From Petrosia ficiformis (taxonomy: Eukaryota; Porifera; Demospongiae; Haplosclerida; Petrosiidae), in NCBI GenBank assembly GCA_947044365.1, contig OX345636.1, forward strand, positions 14,420,615-14,484,614: 64,000 nt of DNA, written 5' to 3'. The notes under the pieces are model-generated. The model made no database searches. It saw only the letters and a list, made by a program, of their open reading frames with translations, and was not told where the DNA came from. The position numbers were made by a program, and so were the translations under genes. Each line of letters opens with the position of its first letter. Within the stretch, counting starts at the first letter, position 1. This document shows, one piece after another, positions 13,301 through 25,300 of this stretch.

Positions 13301-16300
13301 ACTATCACATGTCCTGTATGTGGATTCACAGAAAATGGAATTGACCCTTGGATAGCCTGCGATATTTGTGATGCATGGTATCATATATGCTGTGCTAATC
13401 TCAACTCAGAAAGTGATTTTGATGAAATGGATTACCACAACTATTTCAGACAATTAATCTTTTATTTAAAAAATGAACTTGTATATATTACATCATTGAT
13501 AGTGTAATAAGATAATAATTATGATGTTTGAAATATTATGGCATGAAGAAATAACATCGAAATAACATCTAACATCTAACAAATGGCCATTATCTGGACA
13601 TTTCGCCTCTTGGTACGGACAAAATTGCATTTGACTGAACAAAGTTTCTGATTAGTCATAAGCATAATACAAAAAATTAAGTACAATAACCTCACAGTGA
13701 ATTTAATTATTACCAAGAGCAGTCATGGCCTAGTGGATATCTCACAATCCTTAAATGGGTGCAGGATTGCGAGACATTCTTTTTTCCCCCGACAAAATTC
13801 ACATCTTGCTGATCAAATTTTGTTTTTATGGCCCATAGGGCCATCCCTATGATTGCTTTTCCACGGGTTCGAACTATATATATATGTTTATTTATTTTCT
13901 TGTGTCCACTTCGCGAGTATGCGTTGTATACGTAGTTAAGGAAGTTGCGTCATTCCCGGTGGCTCAGTCAATTAATGGGCGTGGCATGTAATAGAACGTG
14001 CGTTCGAACTCAGCAGAAAGAAAGCTTACATAGAATTAGAAACTGGAACTACTAGCTAACTATTCTACCTGAAACATATTCCTAAAGTTCTACAAGATTC
14101 TTGAAAAGGTAAAGAGAGTAGATAATCAAAATAATAACTATAATAGGCTGTTGTGTTTCAGGCATGATAAAGTCAGCCGTGATTACTGAATGCTGGACAC
14201 CATAAAGCAATCATAGGGATACTTTTTTTCTCTATATACACCTGTTTCCAGATGTTTCTACTTGACACTTTCCAAAACTATTTCAAGTAATGGATTTATA
14301 ATTCACTAACAGTTGATAGTATTGTCTTATGGTTTGCCTTTGTGTTCCATTTTAGTCCATAGTTATAAATATGGACTCATCATTTCATACAGATATTAAA
14401 TAATTATATATTGTAATTTGCTTTTGTTAATTTAATACTTTACATAAAACATTACCAATTTTGGTTCTTTTGATGGAAGAGAAGCAGGTGCATCCACTTG
14501 TTTATGTGTCACATCTATGAGAAATAAAGTGAGCTTAATTCTTCATCATAATATAAATTATTTGTGATGATTGTTAAGGCTGGAAAGAATCGAGGTAACC
14601 CATTTGGTTGCTTAGTATCTGGATCAATCGTAACTAGAATGAATACTGTTGTCATATAAATTATAAATAATTATGCTCTCAAATATGTAATGAATATTAT
14701 TAGTCTGTATGACCACAAAAGAAGATAGGCAGAATAATATCTGAGGGAATTCAATCCTGCTATACATAAAGTGATAAAATCATAAAAATATACATCCTAT
14801 TTTCATTTCAGTATGTCTTCACATAAATTAAATAATTTTTATTTGTAAGATTGATAGGGTAATTTTTAAACTGACATTATATCATCTATCCTAGGCAACG
14901 GAACAAATGGGGGTGGTTGTGGGGTGAGGCAGGGGGGGGGGCCATGCCAATTCCCTTATGTTTTTAATAAATTAATGTTTCCAAAGAATTTCAGAGTCTG
15001 CAGAGGTATCTTATTGAGTTGTAGGAAGAGCCATCATCTCCAAAGTGCACAAGAAGTGTTCGATCTTCCAGATAGGCTACATTGGTACTACTTGAACTAG
15101 TTTATTATTGATTAGTAAACATTTAATTGACCATGCCCTTCATGAATAATCAATATGCAGGTAATTTTCACGGCACGCTTCGTGCATTGAAACCAAGCCC
15201 CCACCACATTATACACTATGTTCTATCGCCTATGCTATCCATAGCATAGAGTGTAATAAAGCATGAAAAGTTCAAACATATAATGAAGTATAAAATTTCT
15301 TATTAACTTCGTTTATTTAGAGGAGATTCACATTCTGAAGACAATGCAACATGTCACACATCATGTCAAATAATCTTATTGGACTGATTGCTGTTGGTGT
15401 CTTCACAGACAGTATCTACTTTTCATTTTTCTATAGATTCTTTGAGTAGAATCAACATAATGTATCATGTGAAAGTTAGCGTGCACATTCTAACTTGTGA
15501 TAATCGTGGTAGTTAAGTTTTGATGTGGACAACGATGTTTATATAATGATAGTTCAGAACCTCCCTAAGCGTATTTCCTGGCTCTTGTGATAAATGCAGT
15601 CTCAAGATGAGAGGAGTAGCTTTCCTGGTAGTTGCTAAACTTTATGCATAGTACTCCAGATTGACTCAGTTGTGTCTTATATTATATAGGGTGGATGAGA
15701 GAGCAGATCAGGCACAGGGTAAAATTTAAATTGTGACTCCTATATAAATGGGGTGCAAAACACAGCACATTCTTTTCACCTACTTCATTGTTCATGAGGG
15801 GCGTAGTCAATTATTTTCACATATTAATGAATATTTCTACAGAAGTCTTGGTCTACATGTACAACCCACATGAAGTGACACATTTCCAACTTTCAGGTTA
15901 AAATAATGCTAAAAAATAACATATCACATGCCCCCTAAACGGCTTAGCAAGTGGGAGGCCTGAAACAAAACACCCCCTTGTCCAGCCCTCTCAGTATATT
16001 ATATCTATACATACCATGTCTTCTTTTTCTTCTTTTCCGAGAGGATCTCTTATCATTGCTCCACCTCACCTGCAAAAAGAGAAGAGATGACTATACAGTG
16101 ACAAGTAAAAAAGGAAAACACTAAATTTCTTTCTGTTACTAGATGTCTCTTGATAATTTTTCCATATGTTTGATATCTATATATTTATTCTTGTGTCACA
16201 TACATTTATATAAGGGTGGCAGAGTTGCCAACTAAATTACACACTCCCATTATATATAGTGTGAAATATTGCCTTAAAAGACAGGCATCAATCCTGGAAT

Positions 16301-19300
16301 TGTTAATATCAAATCCTGAATCTGCTCTAAATATCTTTCCTAATATCAAGATACATTGATATATTACTAACAAAACAATACCTGTTTTGGTAATTCATTG
16401 GGTGGAGGAACAAGGGAATCATCAACTTGTGGCATATCTATGGGAAATAAAATGTCTTGCATTATTAATTGTTAATTATGAGTTTATGTAGGAGTGTTCT
16501 TCTGCTCTCTATCATAGGCTTCCTTGTTTATGATGATGTAATAATCACAGTTATAGTATAAACTTTGGAGTAGAGTTGTTTTACCAGTAGTAATTTGGTG
16601 CTACAACTAAATATAATTTTCACATTTAGTTCAGTTAACTACTGTATATAGCTAAATATACTAAAACTAAAATTATGGTGCTGAAACAAGAAATAACCTG
16701 ATATTCTTTGCTTGAACTATAACCATAATCATAATTCTTGCAATAGTACATAAGAGTTTAATGAATTTTGAACAAATCATCACCGATATTAACATAATAA
16801 TAAGAGATTACAGCATGAATATCTTCTGAAATATCTAATGAATATTATTATTCAATATATGAGCACACAAGTAGTGGAACTACAATCAATCTACCAAATA
16901 TTTGAGGAGAATGAAAGATTTGTTTAATATACCACAGGAGGAAATCTACTTCAACGTTAAAATGGTTATTCTTTGAACTATAGTTATACAGCTCATACAT
17001 TGTAAAAATGAACGGGTTGTTTTAACCATTTGGTTATATGAGTTTCAATTCCTCCTGAAACTATATTAATCAATGCTTCTTTTTTTGCCAGGAAATGTTT
17101 GCAAGCATTAATTTGATTTTGATCTATATTGACTAATATACAAAGTACATGGAATGGCAACAAAAACAATGCAAGTATACATACTTTAAATATATAAATC
17201 CCATAATAATTACATACATGTGCTGACGTTTCTAATATCTGTGGAGTACATCACAGTTATTATAAGTACAAATTCATGTATATATTAATTACAATATACA
17301 ATACACCACGGGTTGTACTGTATATGATGATGTTTATTAAACAAGGTTAACATTGATGGAGCTGGCCCCGTGGCCAATATAGCATGGCCTCCCTTTCATG
17401 TGGGAGGAGGCTGGACCACATTAGCGGACCACCACGAGGAAAGGGCTGAGGCCTGGCCCCCATGTGCTACGAGCGATGTCCACGTGCCTTATAGCACGAG
17501 TTAGCAGACTAGGTGTTGGAGAATTAGCTGTCCTAGCTGTCTGTTTTTCACATTACCAACAGCTGTCTGTCTTTAGTCGAAGACTCGAAGCAATGGCCCA
17601 TGGTACGGGATCCAGTAGGGATGGCGATGATATCCATCAAGATGCCGCAGACCCAGAGTTGATAGCGACTCTTCTGCCTACTCTCTGTTCTCTTATCCAG
17701 GAGAGTGTACAGTCTGCCATAGCGTCAACCCCAGTTTCCACGTCATCTTCGACTGGGGCGTGTGTCACTATGCCTCTCTCTGGTGAGTCAGTAATTGTAC
17801 ACACACACACACACGTGCATATTATTAGCGACACAGGGTGTGCCCCATGCAAGCATTACTGCCAATGTAGGGTTAGTAGTTTGTGCTAGTTGTGTCATTG
17901 TGCTGTGTTGTCTAGGGTCTGTTGTAGTTTTGGGTGGGACACCACTTTGCATACCCTAGGTCACCAGACCTTGAGCCCTGTCTGGCATACCTCTTCGGGT
18001 GCCAGATAGTCAGCGAACCCCAGGTGGGCAGTCCATCTAGCAGGGGATAATGATGGTCGCCTGTGTACACCAGACCACTCTCATTACAGGTTAAATGGCG
18101 CCATGCTAGACTTATGTAGGTTGTTGGGCTCCCCGGTTGTTGCCTACGATATTTGTTTCAGACAGTGCCGTGGCGGGCCAAAGTACATTCCACCAAGCCT
18201 GGACCTATCGGGCCATGGTCGTGTGTCATTTTCAGCCACAGACAAAATGGAATGGCATTGCAGCCTATCCAACTCAGACATTACCATGTACCCCTGACAC
18301 AGACACTCGGGTGCCGTGCCTGGCACTTAGCTAGGCTATCGGGACCACCATAAGACTATACCCCTGGCACTGCTTACATGCCCATTGACATCTTGCATTA
18401 GCATAGGCTAGGCACATTGGTGTTGGCTGTACCAGGAGGACTGTTAGATTGGGGGTGGGGGTGTTTTAACCACCTGCATGTAGTTCACAAGATAATTCAG
18501 AGTGTGTGGGGGGTCAGGATGGATAGAGTACGACCGTATTTTCAGGCAGCAGGCAGCTGCAGACCCACGTATCCAGTGGAATGCCCTTAGCCCCAGCCTG
18601 GTGGCATCAACCTTTCTTGGGTCACGTACAGACCAGGGTACCTTCTGCACTCTGTGCCAGGAGGTGGATCACTCTCCACAGGACTGCGCTCTGCGGTCAG
18701 TTCGGTAGCCACCGGTACCTCGCACCCTGGGAACATCTGATACACAAAGCCGTTCTCCACTCCCTCATAGAATGCGACCGGAGACTCTCGATAGGATATG
18801 TGTATCATGGAACAAAGGCCGCTGTGCATACCTTTCAAACCTGTCAAATTAATTTAACTTGTTTTGTATCTTGCTATAGTAACTGCGTAGTGTTGTTGTA
18901 ACTTCTCTTTAGTTATAGTAATCAGTTGAAGTCAGAATACCATTGTTCAGTTGAAACAACTGTAACTCTGTGCTGTCAACATAATGATGTATGGTTGTTT
19001 TAATCAATCAATGTAGTTATAAACATTATGTATTACTTCAAGAATAAATGGTGGTTAAAATAAACGCAATTGCAATTTGTTAATATAATTACTATAATTG
19101 AATTAACAACAGTTGTTTAAAATGAAATTATCATGGTTAAAACGAGAATTAATCAAAACAACAGTATGAAGTCAAAGTAACTATAATAAAACACATTTAT
19201 ATTAACAAATTTCTAGATTGTAAATAACATGACAACTTGAAACATTAATTTTGTCATTTAAACCCTTAATTCTTTACATTTCTTTATTACATGCAGGCTT

Positions 19301-22300
19301 TCAAGACATGCAGATGTTGCTTTCGGAATCTTTGCATTTCATTTTTATATTTTGGTAGTGGTATATTACATATTATATTAATCAAGTACAACAAACTTCA
19401 ATGGTCGTCTTAATAATAATAATGGTTATATATATGTACATATGCATGTAAGTTAATTGTAACATTCTTGTTCTAAATGGCATTTGAGAGAAATAAATGT
19501 GCCAGCTTCATTTCCAAATGGTTTTCTTGTATGATACATGCTGTAATCTTTGATTTCATTTACACACACTAAATGACAATCTACACATGGTTCAAGGACA
19601 TAAGAATGGAAGCAGCGAGAGTAAAACTGTGTCGAATAAGCTTGAACTAAGAAAATTATGATGTTATCTGAAATTAGATAAATATCAATCACCTTAGCAA
19701 ACGAAGGCTCCCCACATTCATTAACATTAACAAAAAGAAAACAATCATTAGTACGATATTCATCATGACCTGTAATCTTCAGCCATGCAGGTCTGGCTAT
19801 TGTGGATTCCATAAGAATTCCAGGAATCTTGGAGGAAATATTTGCGATTAGATCTTCAGTTTCATCTTTCAATAAGCCATACTTAACTGCTGGTGGAACC
19901 TCTATAGAAGATACATGCAGATTAGCTTGTTTATAATAACACAACCATCCTTGATGGTGTTTCGTTACTGTTTGTGCAACGTTTTTGAAATTACTCCTTA
20001 ATCCAGATTGTTTCAATAGGCTAAGCTTTGCTTCATAGCGCATAGTCCAGCTTCTCACCAAAGGACCTAGAGCAAGGATTTGAGAAGGATAGTGCACCAT
20101 GTAGTGCATCTTTGGTATTATGTTAACATGAGGGTATAGCTCTCTAAATTTCATGTGGTGTTCTTCAATTAGAACTCGCAAATAAGCTACTGTGCTCTTG
20201 CTTACAGTTGGAGACAAGGCAATGTAAAGAATATCAAGCAATGTAAGGTAGCACTCCCAGTATTCACATTCTTCCGGAATTTTGTCACCTATAAGAAATG
20301 GCAAAACCCTCGCTAACAACGACATTCTTGATGCTGATTGTCTGAGTTTTGAATCATTGTCAAATGCAGCAGTGGATAAGGGAACAGGCCTGGATCCTAT
20401 CTCAGAATAGCCAAAGGCAAAACATTGCAATCTTTGATTGATAACATCCAGTGTAATACATTTCTTTGAAAATAGGTATTTAAGTAAAAGCTTCATTTCA
20501 AGAGGAATAACACCTTCTAAAAGGTCATGCATGAAATCATGGGCAAGGGTTTTTGCAGCAACAGAAAAGTGCTTTACATCCTGAAGAATAGACCTTCTGT
20601 TAATGCCATATTTGGTAGAATTAGCTGTTCCATTTTCTTCCTTCAGGGAATCACATTGTTGGCAATGTTTCAAGGCTGTTCTAAGTTCAAATCTTTCTTC
20701 AACAAAATGCAAGGCTATGGTTTCTTTTGTAGCCATGCATGAACGACAAATTCTTAATGCCCATGACATGGATTCTTTGAAACCTCCTAATTGGCGACTT
20801 GCTAATGTACCAGCAATCACAGCTAATAAAGCTCCCACGAACGTTATGCTACGACCATTTATAGTAATCGTAAGACCACTCTCTGTTAGATTATTTATAT
20901 CTCTTACAAAGGGCTGCAAAATTCTATCAATTCCATATTTGTCAATAACACTTGTTGTTGCAACAGCTACTAAGTACATAGATTTAAGAGAAGATCGAAA
21001 TCTGGGATGTATATTCCCTAGTGAAAACATTAGACATCCAATTTTATGTTTCTTAACAAAGCAACCAACAGGATTAGTGAGTTCAAGTTCATCGTAATAA
21101 AGAATTATTTGTAATGCGGTTGGATCAGTTGAGAAAACTGGGTGATTTTTAAACAAATATCCATCACAGAAATCACTCAGCAATTCTGAACGAGAGTGGG
21201 CTCTCACTTCTGTGATTTGATCGTAGATACTCTTGTCCATGAGTAAATTTGTTAGTGAATCAAAGAGAGGAATATATTGAAAACTGTCATACCCTAATAC
21301 TTTTGACCGTTTGCTGCCATAGCCTTTTGTATCATAATGTTCTCCAAGTCTTATCTCAATTGGGTCCTATAATTAAGTTATATAAATTCATTATGATGTA
21401 ATCTGGCCTTCAAATGCATGCATTTATAATAATCATTATCAATTAATCTGTATTGCTTACCACTAGTTGAAGAATCTCTCGGAAATACTTTTCTTGCATG
21501 TAAGCAGAGCTCAGATATTCAAATGGGTTATTCATGTCTTGAAAAGCATTATCAGTTATCTTTTGTATATCATCCTGAGTTGAGACTTGTTGAAGCTCCA
21601 TGTTCACACTCTCCCTTAACAAGGACATTTGTTGTTGAAGTAATGATTTTGTTTGAGCAACAACACAGTCAATAGCAGATTGGCTAAGGTGATGAACTTC
21701 TTTTAATTTCAATAAATACAAAGCAACATTTCTATCCATAGTTGAATTTGGTGATATGTTCGCAACACTACTTGCCATGCTTTGACAATTACTGGGTAAT
21801 TGCCCACTATCTTCTTCCTCATCTATCTCAGTATGATCACTTTCACATTCTATATGTAGGTGTTCATGATCATCACATATTACATTGTTTATGTCTTCTC
21901 TCTTTCCAGTGAGTCTTTCCTCTATTGTGATAGATGCCTCATTGACGTTTAGCTCATTGGACACAGAAAAACAACCACTAATATGGTCATAATGTCTTCG
22001 ATACACATGTGATTTCAGGCTACTGTACTTGCAAAAAGTTTCTTTGCATTCATCAATACAACAAGGTATGCGTGGATCACACTGATGAACAAGTCTTATA
22101 TGTCCAAGCCATAGATTCAAAGTGGGTGTAATAAAAAGGGGACAAAAAGGACATTTATAAGATATCTGTGCTGATTGTAAACAAGATTGTAAAGCACCTA
22201 TCTGTATCATATTCATTATTCTGCCTGGTGAATACACGCATGCGCAGAAGTCTACATGTGCTAGTCAGGTGCTAATCATATGATCAGTTGTTCACTTTTA

Positions 22301-25300
22301 TTTTTGGCGGATAGTTCTCTTTATCTCGAAGGCAAAGCTAAGATGTCTAGATTTGATGAAACTTGGGATGGATTCCTTGTCGCTTCCTTCTTGAAAGAAG
22401 AAGGCATCCCAGAAGAGTATGCTGACCTTTTTGAAGGTAAGCAATCATATACAATGCAATCAATTATCATTGATTTTTGGATTATAGTATATAGCTATAT
22501 TATGATTATTGTGTGTGTGTCTGTCTGTGTCTCTGTGTGTTATAAGGGAGCCTTAGTCAATCATATTTTGATTTGTACAGAAAATATGATTGATGGTTAT
22601 GAGTTTACTCAGTTGACAATTGAAGACTTATTGGGAATGATAAAGCCTGTTGGAATAGTGAAAAAGATTCGAAGGATAGTTGAAAAGGTAGTGTAAATAT
22701 TTTTTCACAACTATAAGCATGCTGCTGTATTTATTATAATATAGGTAACTGGTGTTTCTGACATAATGGAAGCAGCTCATATAAAGGCAATGGAGAATGT
22801 GTCTACACCTACTAGTTCTGGTCCATCATCATCAGTGTCACTAGACACATCATCTTCTACATCTGTAGGAACAATTGATTTTAAAGTTTTTCCTAAACCA
22901 TTTCCAATCCCGTCAAAATGGTCTGATTCCACATCTAAAGCTATTTCATCTGGCAGACTGACACCACACACAAGAAAGGAAATGATACAGACATTAGTTA
23001 CATTAATGATGGTGTACGATCAAAAACCTAGCAGAGTATGCTGTGAACAGGTGGCAATAGATCTAATAAGAAAATATCCACAATTAGCAGATCCCCTTGG
23101 AAAAGCTCATGTAAGTTGGCATAATTGTACAGTGTCTGAAAAAGTTTGTATATGTGTGCTAAACATTATTTAGGGTTCATGGACTGAGAAATTGGTTCAG
23201 CGAGTGACAAACAAGGCCAAAAACATGAAACGATCTCATGAAGCACCGTCTGATGAAGTTAAAACACCTAAAAAAGCTCGTGTAGCATCCACAGGAAATC
23301 CCCAGCTAATGAAACGATACCCAATCAGTTTCTCAACCAAGGAACATATTATGCCGGAAACTTATGAGGAATCAGAACGAAAATTACGAAAAGAACAAAA
23401 AAAATCCCACCCAAACCCAGATGTTTACTTGCCACTAATGAGTCAAACATTTGACATCCGGCGACAATACATTGTCTCAGAAGCTGATTGTGCTAGAGAC
23501 ATCATGGACAAATATCACTTCATGAAGATAGAATCAACTGTAAGATGCATACACATCAGACTTGGGGTCTAATAATTCTGTACTTGTATCTGACTGTACT
23601 TAAGTATGTTTTTAGGAGTACTTGACTGTACTTTGTACTTGAACAAGTACTTGTACTTAAGTACATTCACAAATACCTGTACTTGTACTTCAGTACATTC
23701 ACAAAACCCTGTACTTGTGCTTGAGTCTTCCTTCAGTACTTGTACTGAAGTACAAATGTTGTGTACTTGCCCCAAGTTTGATACACATAGTTTCTATATG
23801 TGACTGGGAATGAGTAAATCATACATCTGCCTTAAAGTATAATTTTCATTATATGTTTCCCTTTTTAATATTAATGCTTACTGTTCAGCCATTTTGTACA
23901 GGAAATTGACAAAATGAGGATTTAAGGAGGAGAGTAAAAGTTGCTCCACCTAGATACCTAATCTTGTTGGTTTCCTGTACAAAATGGTTGAATCATATGT
24001 GTAAGCATCCAAAGTATTAAAAAGCCAGATGAATTTTCACATTCCCGGTCACATATAATAACGTAATATTAGAATTTTAATGGGCAGGTAATGAGTACCT
24101 TCTTACCTTTCAGTAAGGATGAAGCAAATACTCCTCTTGAGCCATAAGATGATTAATTATGTGTATATATTGTAAATGCATGTATGCCAAGAATATTGGT
24201 AGTCTTTTATAAACACTTATTTTCTTTGATTATGTAATTTTAGAGCAATGTTGTTAATAATTATGTAATGTTAAATAGTCCTAATAATATAACAGCAAAC
24301 ATAATCAGTTTTACTTATTTTGTATGTGTATAAATTATATAGATTGACCAGGAGCTTGAATTGGTGGTCCAAAAGCAGCACGTAAGATCTAATTTCTCCA
24401 AGATGTGGTCTACATATTTTCCCATCATTTTGGAATATGGTTTAACTACAACCAACAAAAAAGTACACGATCTTCTAGATAGTGTGGACTTTTCTCTTAA
24501 AAGTATGTCTATTTCACTCAAACCATTGTTATGTTTTTATAATGTATACTCACCAGGTGACAACGAAAAGCAAGTATATTCCCTTAAAACATTGTTTTAT
24601 CTATTTTACCCAAAAAAGACAGAAAATTTTTTATATGTATATGAAGAATACCCTGTAAGTGCTGACATGTTTTGACAACTCAGTTTCGTGTTCATTACAA
24701 TATTGTAGGTTGATACGCCCATTCAAACAGCTCTGACACAAACACCAAAACGGAATTCACTTGGTGTGTTTCAAACACAAGAAAGTTTTCAGTACTTCAT
24801 TTTCGTCGAACAAGTGGTGCTCTATGAAGTGTCTGACGTGCTCTGCACTGTACTCTTGGTTTGCAGCATTTTATGTATTTAACCTTGAATATGACAAGAA
24901 TTCGAAATGTATTGGATGGTTTTTTCAAGATGTAATCCTTGGAATTCCTGACTCCACCCGCCGTGCTGCATCTTGTATCTCAGTGGTGTCTGATATGAAG
25001 GCAAGGGTATCACATGAAATTTGCTAGAATACTAGTATTATATGCATCCTTTTTGGAAGATATTTATATACTCCTGATGCTCGTATTTGAAAACACATTT
25101 ATATATTCTGAGGCTCAACACATTTATGTATTTGAGGTTACATTTATACATACTCAGTTAACATCAATATACCATTAACGTCTCTGGGTCGTATTTGACA
25201 TTGTGTTCAATTAACTTCTGAGGCTCAATACATTTATATACTCAATTAACATCTTATTTCATATTATGTTTATTATGTATATACTCAGTTAACTTCTGAG

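Larger units (their letters stand above)
13425..16205. repeat. Segmental duplication, copy 2 (with MITE insert)
   Basis: Matches 1461-3490 over the whole length, with the MITE at 13848-14226 inserted. The left edge abuts the truncated PHD finger of the pogo transposase at ATTACCACAACTA. The two conserved exons at 14456-14514 and 16015-16069 lie inside. Additional unmatched sequence near 14720-15070 contains a G-tract at about 14929-14941. Confidence 0.7.

Noticed and set aside
16990..17030. CATTGTAAAAATGAACGGGTTG as the left end of the CACTA element
   Set aside because: It lies outside DIRS gag, so accepting it would place gag inside the CACTA element; similarity is only partial.
20527..21097. 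Plus-strand open frames opposite the transposase
   Set aside because: Antisense shadows of the well-supported minus-strand transposase exon; no family motifs.
22280..22342. Upstream ATG of the SAM gene as true start
   Set aside because: The 21 extra residues are not family-like and overlap the likely promoter; the ATG at 22343 starts the SAM domain directly.
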